From Microvelia longipes (taxonomy: Eukaryota; Arthropoda; Insecta; Hemiptera; Veliidae), in the NCBI GenBank assembly GCA_018340805.1, contig JACMZG010000008.1, positions 82,365,773 through 82,429,772 of the forward strand: DNA of 64,000 nucleotides. The letters are read 5' to 3'. The notes under the pieces are model-generated. The model worked only from the letters and a program-made list of their open reading frames with translations, did not search any database and was not told where the DNA came from. Every line of letters begins with the position of its first letter. Positions within the stretch are counted from its first letter, which is position 1. Of this stretch, positions 22,414 through 33,549 are shown piece after piece. Made by a program: the position numbers and the translations under genes.

Positions 22414-23032
22414 ATACATTCACAAATTAGTTTATAGCTTTTTTTTTACTAATACATTTAGAAATACGCTTATATCGAGACAGTGTGACACTTACATAAA
22501 GCTAGTAAAATGACAAACTGATATAGGACAACAAACAAGCTCTTGTTTTATTTATGCAGCATACATTTTGTTTAAAAAGTAAAATTAAAATAGTACTTTT
22601 TAATTACATAAATTACATTCTTATAAATAATTTAGCAGCCGATCTCCTAAAAAAGCAAAAGGATGAGGAAGGAATTTATATGACTTACCTATTTCTCTTA
22701 CTCTTCCCACTTTGTGCTACATAATGTACACTAATTTAGTTTAATCTTTGCCATATGTCACTTTATTTAACTTTTTCTTCTTTTTCTTTTACTTTACACT
22801 AACTTCCTTACTCTTGACCATCTCTATTACATCACTTACTTATTTTTTTTACTCTCAAGCTTTATTTTACTTAATTACAACTGATTTCTTTTACTCTTTA
22901 CCCTCCCTTCTACATCACTTACTATTTTTTTTTCTCTTTAGATTTTAATTTAGATAATTATAACTAATTTTTTTAACTCTTTTACATCGCATACCTATTA
23001 CTTTTACCAAATATTTTACATAATTATAACTA

Positions 23033-23152
23033 AGGCTTGATCAAGGGGACTTTAGTTTTATAAAAAGTTTTGAATGATTTATTATTATATATTTAATTAT
23101 TAATTAAATCATTAAAACTTTTTTCAGAACTAAAGTCCCCTTGATCAAGCCT
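23033..23152. repeat. MITE-like hairpin
   Basis: AGGCTTGATCAAGGGGACTT is mirrored as AAGTCCCCTTGATCAAGCCT. Arms of about 48 bp surround a short AT-rich loop, inserted in the pyrimidine-rich tract. Confidence 0.85.
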
Positions 23153-23837
23153 GAGATGGAGTTCTATAAACTTTACAGTGCTACAAAGAACAAACTATTA
23201 ATCATAACTAATTTATTTTACTCTTTACCGTCTCTTTTACTTCACTTACCTATTTCTTTTTCTCTTCATTTTATATTTTATTTAATTTACACTAATTCCT
23301 TTTACTCTCTACCCTTTCTTTTACATGATTTACCCATTCCTTACATCAAACCATCCTTTTAAATAATTTATCTGTATCTCTTGTTTTCTTTATAAATGTA
23401 AAGAAATATAAATAAAAATATAAATGTATATGCATCAAAAGAGATATTATTAACCTAAATATCGTGTACCATAATGTTGAAATTTTCTTGGAAATGAAGT
23501 ATTTTTATTAATATGAGAATATAAGTTAGGAAAATAAATAATAATGATGTTCTTAGAAGTGATATTTTATTTTATACAATGTTTCGATGCCTTTTAAAAA
23601 GTTTTTGAAATTTTAAATTTTCTGATAAAAGCACGTAGGCGACTTCTAGTTAAAAACTTTAATTGCCCTTTCAAGTGCTTATAAGAGAGTCTCAGACGTG
23701 ATTACATTAATGTTTTTATTATAATTAGTTGCGACTGACCGAAAAAAAATTATTTCAGAAATTTTATTAGAAGTGGTTATTGTGTAAAATTTAATTTTTG
23801 GGAATTTCATGGGAAAATGACGCTTGCTAGGTTATTT

Positions 23838-25134
23838 TGACGACGGAAGTAAGGGTTTGAGTCGATCACAGGGTGTGACGATGGAAGTAAGGGTTTAAGT
23901 CGAACACAGAGTGTGACGAAGGAAGTAAGGGTTGGAGTCGAACACAGGTTGTGACGACGGAAGTAAGGTTTAAGTCGAACACAGAGTGTGACGAAGTAAG
24001 GTTGGAATCAAACACAGTGTGTGACGAAGGAAGTAAGGGTTTGAGTCGAACACAGGGAGTAACGAAGGAAGTAAGGGTTGGAATCAAACACAGGGTGTGA
24101 CGAAGGAAGTAAGGGTTTGAGTCGAACACAGGGAGTAGCGAAGGAAGTAAGGGTTGGAGTCGAACACAGGGTGGACGACGGAAGTAAGGGTTTGAGTCGA
24201 ACACAGGGAGTGACGAAGGAAGTAAGGGTTGGAATCGACCACAGGGTGTGACGAAGGAAGTAAGGGTTGGAGTCGAACACAGTATGTGACGAAGGAAGTA
24301 AGGGTTAGAGTAGACCACAGGGTGTGACCACGGAAGTAAGGTTTGGAATCGAATACAGAGTTTGACGAGGAAGTAAGGGTTTGAGTGGAACACAGGGTGT
24401 GACGAAGGAAGTAAGGGTTGGACTCGAACGCAGGGTTTGACGACGGAGTAAGGGTTGGAATCGAACACAGGGTTTGACGACGGAAGTAAGGGTTGGAATC
24501 GAACACAGGGTGTGACGAAGAAAGTAAGGGTTGGACTCGAACGCAGGGTTTGACGACGGAAGTAAGGGTCGGAATCGAACACAGGGTTTGACGACGGAAG
24601 TAAGGGTTGGAATCGACCACAGGGAGTGACGAAGGAAGTAAGGGTTGGAGTCGAACACAGGGTGTGACCACGGAAGTAAGGTTTGGAATCGAATACAGAG
24701 TTTGACGAGGAAGTAAGGGTTGAGTGGAACACAGGGTGTGACGAAGGAAGTAAGGGTTGGACTCGAACGCAGGGTTTGACGAGGAAGTAAGGGTTTGAGT
24801 GGAACACAGGGTGTGACGAAGGAAGTAAGGGTTGGACTCGAACGCAGGGTTTGACGACGGAAGTAAGGGTTGGAATCGAACACAGGGTTTGACGACGGAA
24901 GTAAGGGTTGGAATCGAACACAGGGTGTGACGAAGAAAGTAAGGTTGGACTCGAACGCAGGGTTTGACGACAGAAGTAAGGGTTGGACTCGAACGCAGGG
25001 TTTGACGACCGAAGTAAGGGTCGGAATCGAACACAGGGTTTGACGACGGAAGTAAGGGTTGGAATCGAACACAGGGTGTGACGAAAAAAGTAAGGGTTTG
25101 AGTCGACCAAAGGGTGTGATGACGGAAGTAAGGG
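23838..25134. repeat. 38-bp minisatellite, about 34 copies
   Basis: The typical unit is GACGACGGAAGTAAGGGTT followed by GGAATCGAACACAGGGTTT; variants of 34-38 bp exist. A higher-order repeat of about 340 bp is visible: the distinctive GACCACGGAAGTAAGGTTTG variant recurs at about 24,327 and 24,667. The unit contains no TTA, CTA or TCA, so all three minus-strand frames stay open, giving overlapping translations of 439, 316 and 255 residues. The longest begins with an ATG outside the array (25,185) and ends at 23,866. I regard these as satellite translations, although transcription is not excluded. Confidence 0.95.
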
Positions 25135-25189
25135 CTGAAATGAATGAAACCGGTTAGGAGCCAACACGACCATTGAAGTGACCAAATAG

Positions 25190-26435
25190 TTGAAAATCCG
25201 TTGTAAAATATTGTTTAACTTAAAATACGGTCTAATTCCTAAACGTAAGTAAAAATATGGAGAGTAAAATTACTGGATATTTTTTTAAATTTTTTTCCTT
25301 AATACAAATCACAATTTACTTAAGTTTACAAATCAATTAATCTAGAGAATATACCTGACTAGAGGCATGACTTGTGCTATGAGGGGGAGAATCTGCCTCA
25401 AATTTCTATAAAAACTGACAGATCCTTATTTCTAAAACGTTTGCTCTATGTTTTAAAAATAATTATTTAATTATTGAATAATTATAAAATTATTTTCATT
25501 TTTTTAATGTCTCACAAATTCCTTACAAAATCACAGGACTGCTTTACAGTGCAACCAATTGTGTATGAATAAAGATGGACAATGAATCATCATCATCAAG
25601 AGACATTTTATTTTTTAATATAAGTTAAATACATACGTATATACACACATATACACATGCATATAAATATACATACATGCACACATACTTATATATACTT
25701 GAATTCACTCGTACATACAAAAATATACATACATATACACAGATACATACACATATACTTACACAGCAATACTTCATTTATATACACACTTATATATTTA
25801 CTTACTCCTCCAATTTAATCCATTATTGTTAGAAAAACAAGTTCTAAGAATATTCTATAATTTCAACATATCTCTCCCTTCATTCGTCAGCCATCTCTTT
25901 CTGGCTTCTACTCCATAGTTTTATAAGGGAATTTGCTTATTTATTTCTCACACGCAGTACAAACCTATGATCATATTTCCAAAATCAGCTTTGCTCAATT
26001 TATTTTACATTCATTAAAAGTTCAGATTGTGCTGGTTCTTTTTATGTTATGGTGCATTTCTTTTTAAAAAATTCAGAAACATTGATTAGACTTTATGCAT
26101 AAACCGAAAAATCGAACCAGAAATGGAGCAATGGATTGAGCTCTCTTTATTATGCTTTCTCTTTTCTTAATAATGCATTCTTAAGTAAGGCTTGTGGACT
26201 TCCCTATCAGAATTATTAAAAGTGTAAATTAAAACTAAGGTGACTCCAGACCAGTCTCATTCATCTCAGAACCCCTTCCCCTAAAAAACATCGAAATCAA
26301 AACCTTAATCTAAATTTTTTGTTTAGCCTCCGTCATTAGGGTTTCCTGTCACTTACCATGTTTTTCAGTTACCTAGTGGTTGTAATTTAACTTACTTGTG
26401 GAAATGTTTACTTAAATACACTACTAGTACTAATT
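25190..26435. other. AT-rich stretch with an ATAC-type microsatellite
   Basis: Imperfect ACATATAC/ATACATAC repeats occupy about 25,625-25,800. No gene is recognised. Confidence 0.6.
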
Positions 26436-26439
26436 AATT

Positions 26440-27230
26440 TTCCTCATTTATACCGTAGGTCTATAGGAAAAGTATTGTGTTTGCAAAAAAGCCTAAATCG
26501 GGATGAAACCGGAATTATCCGTTTCATGTGCTTTTAAAGCCCCCTGAGTGGTTTTCGCAAAGTCTGTCTGTATGTGTGTGTCTGTTATCATCGTAACTCC
26601 TAGTGTATTTATACTAGAGATTTGAAACATTGTAAAAATCAGTCTACTGCTGTAGTTCTGCTATTCGGAAATTATTTTTATGACGTCATTAACTCGCAAT
26701 AGTGACTTAACGGAAATTTCAAATAATCATTAAACGTAGAAAAATGATGTGATCTAATTAAAATTTAGCACGCATTTAACCATGTATAAGACTAACTTAT
26801 GTGCTAAGTTTAATCTCATTATCAGCATTAGTTCAATCTGTATTGAATGACTTGTGTACGTTTTTTAAAAAATTGTAAAAAAATAGAAAATGATTTAATT
26901 GAGTTGAAATTCAGTACAAATGTATACCTTTACTTAATGAATAAGTACACAAAGTTTCGTTTCAATACGACAAGTATGTCTTTAATTTTTGTTGGATCAT
27001 AAGACTCAAGTAGCTTTGAGCGTGGTCAGTGTTGTATAGGTGACCGCTGAGAATAAAACGGATGCATTTACTATCTGAGGATGCATTTACATATTGCAGT
27101 ATAAATTTGGGGAATTGTATATTCTGAGGACGAGCGAAACGAGTCCAAAGCAGGGAGGATAAGCGTAGCAAATCCTATGTAATGAGAAATAGTTCCGAGG
27201 TAGCCCGTACCCAATTTTGTTGAATTTGTT
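26440..27230 (+). repeat. 5S-like dispersed repeat, full length
   Basis: Complete order: an imperfect palindromic start (TTTATACCGTAGGTCTATAGG), GTGTGTCTGTTATCATCG, TGACGTCATTAAC, then the 5S-like block at about 26,995-27,060 (GAGCGTGGTCAGTG, GGTGACCGCTGAGAATAA), GGACGAGCGAAACGAGTCC, GGATAAGCGTAGCAAATCC and the end motif. Conserved 5S positions fall in the Pol III internal promoter part of 5S genes. No protein is encoded. Confidence 0.9.
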
Positions 27231-27679
27231 TGTTATTTAACTTTATTTTGCCCTACTTTAAGAGTAAGAAAAATGTTAGATGAGAAACCTTTACCCTAAT
27301 TTGTTGTATAAACCTTTAGATGAATTTTGTAGGTTGTAGCAAATCCTTTTGGTGAAGGGTTAAGCTGTATATCCAGGCCCTGGGTAGAAGACATAAAGGT
27401 CTGCAAGTAGATTGACTCCAACCCCTGTCAGTAGGGTCTTATCATTTCAATTTCTTGGGATAGTAAACAATAAGCAGCATTCCTTGTTACGTGCAGAAAG
27501 TGGGTTATGTTTGCAACATCCGTACCTAATTCACTTTGTATTAGCTTCAATTCCAGAATATATATTTACTTTAAAATACCAGTATACTATTGGTTTAACA
27601 TACCCGAAAATTTCTTGTTAAAAAAATAAAGTGAATTTTGGATATTCAAAAGACGCGAAAGTATCCCAGCACTTAATTT

Positions 27680-27745
27680 TCTTTCTTTACAAAGCACGCA
27701 AATCAATTTTGACTCGACGAGAGGTCATCATCAGTGCTTGAGAAC
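27680..27745 (-). ncRNA. Degenerate hammerhead-like PLE end
   Basis: On the minus strand, CTGATGATGACCTC is followed by GAGTCAAAA. AAGCA before the core pairs with TGCTT after it (5-bp stem I). The base before the would-be cleavage site is G and stem II is poor, so this is probably an inactive relic. Confidence 0.35.
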
Positions 27746-28008
27746 CTACGAGTCTAAAAATTTAATTAAGAAAAACATATATGGAGTCTAACTTTTGTTA
27801 TTTTTCTTTTGTTTCAGGTAAATTTATATACAATCCTTTATTGGAGTTTTATTGGTATGCTTATATTTCAAATACTTATTATTTAAATCGCTTGCTTTAT
27901 TGTTTTATGTTTGCTATTGTCGAGTTTGGTTCCAACTTTCTTCTGTGCTTCTCGTGATTGTTACATTTGTGGTGCTTGTTAAGTCATTTGTGGTTTTTTA
28001 AATTTTAA

Positions 28009-28499
28009 AATTCTTTTGTTTTTATAAACAAGGGAAATAAAGAGTTATAGGAAAACTTGAAAAAATATACGAAGTTTAGAGCGCAAATTGAAGGATCGGG
28101 AAACATGTGTGGAATTTTAAATTTTGGACTATACTTTGCCACTTCAGTGGAGTAATAATTTAAGCGTGTTTCGTTTTAAGTTTCTCTAGCAATAAACAAT
28201 AGAAAACCATTAAGACGTAAGTTTGCCTCTAAAATTTAAGAATTGTAAGCATGCGCAGTTTGTACTAAGCATGTGCAGTTGGTTTTTGACGTGTGTTTCG
28301 TGTTGGATTTGCTCTATTTTTTGGTTTTCGATAGGGTCACTTTTTTGTATGGCAAATCGAGTGTGTCATCCCCTTTATTCAAGATCCTTGCTCTAAACAC
28401 ACGTTTCCCGATCCTTCAATTTGCGCTCTAAACTTCGTATAATTTTTTCAAGTTTTCCTATAACTCTTTATTTCCCTTGTTTATAAAAACTAAAGAATT
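28009..28499. repeat. Element with about 100-bp terminal inverted repeats
   Basis: The left arm 28,009-28,108 and right arm 28,397-28,499 are near-identical inverse copies (AACAAGGGAAATAAAGAG, TTTAGAGCGCAAATTGAAGG). The roughly 290-bp core has no frame; its right half recurs in diverged form at about 42,835-42,985. It is a non-autonomous DNA-transposon-like or foldback element. Confidence 0.85.
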
Positions 28500-28847
28500 C
28501 ACCTACCTTGCCGACCCCACTCCAGAATTTATATAATTATCTTGTCTGATTAAAACAATCTCGATGTGTTGGAGAAACAGATGAAAATAAATAATTCATT
28601 TTCTTTATAATTGGGTTTATAATGTATCAAGTATACTTGTGAAGAAATGGTATTAAATGTGAAAACTAATACTACGGTGATTTTGCTTCTTTTAGGAGCT
28701 AAAGTTATATAAGTAATGAAGTCAGTGCAGAATAATTTTAACACCAACAAAGTCTTTTCACTAATTAAAAACTTATTAAAAACAACCGGCTCTTGGTGAT
28801 AATGAGTAATTACCAGACTTGTAATTAGTAAATATAAGTGCATAAAA

Positions 28848-29265
28848 AATTCTGGCGCGGTGTTCCGCATGTCGAGCGAATTTTCTTTTCTTGCTTAAGG
28901 TTCTAGTTCATGCTTTATAACTTGAGCAGGTACTCAATTTTCAGGCACTGCTCGTAACTCATTTTGTTTGTATTTTTCAAAGGACATGCGCATAATTATC
29001 TAGTTGGTTATATCAATGCCTGTTAAATTGACAGTGCGCATTAGTTGAAAGATCAGTTAGTGTCTTTCTGCAAAGGTTTTAGCGCTTTTCCTTAATACAA
29101 ACAAAATATAGATACACACAAAATGAGTTACGAGCAGTGCTTGATAATTGAGTAACTGCTTAATAAAGCATAAAACGGAACCTTAAGCTAAAAATGGGTT
29201 GTTAAGCACGGAAACACTCATTCTAAGGAAATTCGTCCGGCATGCGGACCACTGCGCTAGAATTA
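28848..29265. repeat. Foldback element, family H
   Basis: Inverse arms: ATTCTGGCGCGGTGTTCCGC with GCGGACCACTGCGCTAGAAT, then CTTAAGGTTC / GAACCTTAAG and CACTGCTCGTAACTCATTTT with its inverse. The core near 29,000-29,080 is short. No protein frame is present. Members of the same family lie at 39,740-40,300 and, by their ends, at 979-1578. Confidence 0.85.
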
Positions 29266-29269
29266 TTTA

Positions 29270-30370
29270 CTTGATATTAATATTATTTGCGAAGTCTTGC
29301 TATTACTTGATTTGGCACTGTAGGTGCCAAACTATTACGGAAAGGAGGCCCTGCTTAATAAAGTTTTTTATTAATGGAAATACGTAGCGGGTTTTGATAT
29401 TATTGTAGACAATTCCACTGCGTTTACTGTAGCAATCAGTAGTCAACTCAACTCGTAATAAGAAATGTAATACAAATGTAATTTGTATAGCCTACCAGAT
29501 GTTATGGTTTTTACTACAAAATATTTAGGTTTTAGATGTTTTATAAACTCAATAATATCTTGTTGTCTAAACATGTCTGTTTGGGATGATACACAGCCCT
29601 GTATTTACCTTAACTCAGCCGGACCCTTTAACCGTGCATTGTGTAAACTATAGCCCGATATCAAGTAAAAAAAACTTGATTTCCGAAAATTACTTTCCAT
29701 AAGTGGCCCCATGAGGATTAAATTGGTGCGGATCTTAGAATAGAATAAAATGCAAAAAAACGTATTAAAATAATATCAACGTCTGGAGATCCTTGTATGC
29801 ACCTTGGAAGAAAAATGCTATTTTCCCCCACGCAATCCGAGGGAGGTAATTCCCTTGGCTTCGCCTCGGGAGTTAATAGTCATAACTCCTTCGGGTTTGC
29901 CTCGGGAGTTAAATACTTTGGTTCCCTCGGCTTACGCCTTAAGAACTAACTAACTGCTCTGGGAAATAATAGCCTTCATTACTCCTTTGGTGCATAAATA
30001 ACTATAATAATGGATTGCAAATTTTTAGCAGTAACATTGCTTCTTCCTTTATGAAGGGGAGGAAAAAAATAGTACAGAGAAATACAACAAAAAAATAATT
30101 AGAATATGAATTACGAACTCATTACGTGATTATAAACCAAATAAAGTCAAGAGTTAAAGGGAAGTATAAAAACATGAAATTTAAATACTGAAAAACACAT
30201 AAATAAAATTAAGTCTGCATTAAATAAAGTAATACATCATAAAACTTTTCCACTCATTTCCATGTGATAAGGAAATTTTAAGCTTAACGAGGCAAAGTAA
30301 TTTATGAGTCAAATAAATTAATCTGAAATCATATTGTGTTCACTCTGACTTTAAATATTAATTAATTCTT
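29270..30370. other. Non-coding stretch
   Basis: Between about 29,840 and 29,950 there are 2-3 degenerate tandem units of a CTCGGGAGTTAATAGTCATAACTCC type. Nothing else is recognised. Confidence 0.45.
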
Positions 30371-30374
30371 TAAA

Positions 30375-31030
30375 AAATCGGGTACGGGGTACCTCGGAAC
30401 TTTTCCTCATTACATCGGATTCGCTACGCTCACCCTCCCTGCTTCGGACTCGCTTCGCTCGTCCTCAGAAATGCGGTTCGCCAAATTTAAACTGCAACAT
30501 GCCTTTGGACTCGCTTCGCTCGTCTTAAGATAGTAAATGCATCCGTTTCATTTTTAGCGGTCACCCATACAGCACTGACCACGCTCAATGCTCCTTAATT
30601 TTTATTATCCATTAAAAATCACGGATATATTTCTGATCGCATTATTTTTCCGCGTTTTATTATTTTTTGACATTTTTGCTGAGTAATTTTGCGGGTTAAT
30701 GACGTCGCAAACGATTATTTTCCGAATACCACAACTACAGCGCTAAACTGATTTTTGTACAAAGTTTCAACTCCCGAGCTTAAATACACAAGGAGCTACA
30801 GACAGACACATGCAGACAGACAACTTTGAGAAAACCGCTCAGGAGGCCTTAAAACACCTGAAACGGATAATTCCCGTTTCATCTCGGTTTCGGATTTTTT
30901 TGCAAACACATTACTATTCCTATATACCTAATTGGAAAATTCTATTATTCTTTACAATTTTTTTAAAAAACTTATACAAATCATTCGATGAAAATTGAAA
31001 TATTGCTGATAATAAGAGGAAACTTGCTTA
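30375..31030 (-). repeat. 5S-like dispersed repeat, rearranged copy
   Basis: The end motif, both modules, and the 5S-like block (TTAGCGGTCACCCATACAG) are well kept. The middle part, normally next, instead lies beyond the 5' end (30,935-31,030), so this copy is rearranged or two fragments abut. Confidence 0.8.
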
Positions 31031-31034
31031 CTTT

Positions 31035-31955
31035 GCAAGGCAGAGTAGAACTCGCAGGTAAAAATCAGTGTTGCCTTGTCTGTCTTACTAAGATTATTTA
31101 ATTATTATAAGAAATAATTTATGTCACTTATAAGAAATACTTTATCAATATTTCGTTTTGGAAGACGACATATTTGTAAGTTTTACTTAAACTGATTGTC
31201 CAACTTGTCAAGTCATATAAAGATGAAATAGATTTTCATGACATAAGAAGGGATCCCTTTTTTCATGGGGTTTGACCTTTCTGACCCTCGTAGCTTTTCA
31301 TGCACATCATGACCCTTTGTCTTGTCATCTCCGCTTTTTTCTCCGTCGCTTCCTGTTTCCTTCAAAACTTTTCATCCGTTTTGTTTTTTTTTTCTTGAGA
31401 AATCTTAGTTGAGACAATAGAGTTATAATGTTTAGACGCTTTAACATCAGGAAATATGATTGATTGTTTGATGGATTATTTTGGTGGAACAACTTTTTTT
31501 TTAAATGTATTTTATTAAATAAATATACAATATTTTTACGATTTTACAAAAATGATGAAATATAAAAATCAACAAGGAAATAATTAAAATATACTGCCCT
31601 CCATCTTTAGGAAAAAGTCCTGTGCTGAACTACTTAGCAGGCCCGTAGAAGGGGGCGAAACCAATCCCAGAGGGGGGGGGGGCGATATTCTTACACTAAT
31701 ATATAAACCAAGTACCTGGAATATAGTTCACATTTTGTCCACCGCGGAGATGGCTTAAATTTTCCTATAGGCGCAGCCATCTTGTTTTACCTTTATAAAT
31801 GTAAACAAACTATTTACGGTACTCCTTTTTTTATTTTTATTGCAATTCTTTCTACATTTTCGTTTAAAATGATAATAATTTGTTAAGGAATACGTTTGGT
31901 CACATCCGAATATTTAAATACTAGGGTTGTTTAAATAAGCGGCTAATTAAACTTT
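31035..31955. other. Unique-looking stretch
   Basis: No gene is recognised. A run of 12 Gs occurs near 31,670. Confidence 0.4.
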
Positions 31956-31959
31956 TTTA

Positions 31960-32675
31960 CTTTAAGTGTATAGAAAAAGTATTGTGTTTGCAAAAAAATC
32001 CAAAACTGGGATGAAACTAGAAATTATCCGTTTCAGGCGTTAAATTTTAAAATTTGAGTCAGCAATATTGACTCAGCAAAAATGTCGAAAATGCATAAAA
32101 CGCGAAAAAATGTTTCGATCGATGTAAAATTGAGCACGCATTTAGTCGTATGTAAGACCTACATATGCGCCTAGTTTCATTTTATCAACATTAGTTAAAT
32201 GTTCATCGAATGACATGAAATTTGCCTTCATAATATGAATACCTTAATTATGACGTCAATATTGATCTTCTATATTAGATGAAAGAGAGTATGCAATTCA
32301 GGTTAACAAATCATTTGATCTAAATGTTTAACTAAATGCTACTTGATGAATTTTACATGTCCCTGGCAGGGCCGTTGCTAACGATGAAAATTCACTAAAT
32401 ACATGGAAAAATGCCAAGTAACAAGAAATAATAATATAAAAAACAACCCCCCTCAGGCGGCTACCCTGAGCCGCGAAGCAGCAACGGACAGTAGACCCGT
32501 ATTACTATCTAAGGTCGTGCGAAGCGAGTCCGAAGACGTATTGCAGTATAATTCTGGTGATTTCCATATCCTGAGACTGACCTAAGCGAGTATGAAGTGA
32601 TGAAGATTAGCGCAGAGTATTCGATTTGTTGAGGAAAAGTTCCGAGGTACCCGTTAGCTGATTTGTTTCGACCGA
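31960..32675 (+). repeat. 5S-like dispersed repeat, split copy
   Basis: The 5' half is at 31,960-32,235 and the 3' modules and end at about 32,505-32,675. The intervening 270 bp do not match and the 5S-like block is lost. Confidence 0.75.
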
Positions 32676-33004
32676 TGTTGGAATAAAACTATTTTTTTCA
32701 AAAGAATCAACCTTTGTTCGGTATAAAACTTTTTAAGACCTCAAAAGTCAATATTGAACCTCCCTATCTAATAGCCTTTATTGTTTGGACCCCTGGTATG
32801 TATTGACTCTATTAGAGCGTATTTGTCAACATGTCATGATATCCTAAAAAGCATTTATTTTCTTCCCCTCCATCTGACGCGCTAAGATCCTGCCCTGTCT
32901 TTCAAAGTCGTTGATTTTGAAGACAGCGTTTGTCAGTAAACTCTAGCTAAGAAAAAATAATTTATCTCTAAAATCACTTATCAAATTAATCTAACTTTTA
33001 TCTC

Positions 33005-33540
33005 TTTTTACTTTTCCTCATTAGTACCGTAGGTGCATAGGAAAAGTATTGTGTTAGCAAAAAAAAATCTGAAACCAGGATATCACCGAAGTTATCCGTT
33101 TCAGGTGTTTTTAAGGCCTCCGGAATGGTTTTCACAAAGTTATCTGTCTGAATGTGTGTGCGTCTGTTATCATCGTAGCTCCTAGTGTATTTATGCATGA
33201 GAGTTAAAACTGAGCAAAAATCAGTATACCGCTGTAGTTTTGCTATTCGGAAAATTGGAAAACAATCTAATTGAGTTGAAACTGGGTAAAAGTACTGGGT
33301 ACCTTTGCGTAATAAATAAGTACACTAAGTTTCGTTTCAATGCTACAAGTACCTCCATGAATTTTGTTGGATCATGAAAGTTAAGCAGCATTGAGCGTGG
33401 TTAGTGCTGTGTGGATGACCGTTGAATATGAAACGGATGCATTTACTATCAGAGAATGAGGGAAGCGAGTCCGAATGGAATGAATGAGCGTAGCGAATCC
33501 AATGTGATGAGGAGAAGTTCCGAGGTACCCAGATTATTAG
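33005..33540 (+). repeat. 5S-like dispersed repeat, internally deleted
   Basis: The central section is deleted after GTGCTATTCGG-like sequence. The 5S-like block at 33,374-33,432 is one of the best preserved: AGTTAAGCAGCATTGAGCGT, GGTTAGTGCTGTGTGGATGA align with the 3' half of animal 5S rRNA. Confidence 0.85.
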
Positions 33541-33549
33541 TCCGAAAAA

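Larger units (their letters stand above)
21820..23390. repeat. Pyrimidine-rich degenerate repeats
   Basis: Loose copies of CTTTTACTTTTCCATCATTTACC-like units fill 21,820-22,240 and 22,680-23,370 on the plus strand, separated by a TA/TTTA microsatellite. Several short plus-strand frames rich in Ser, Phe, Leu and Tyr simply translate these tracts and are not called as genes. Confidence 0.75.
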
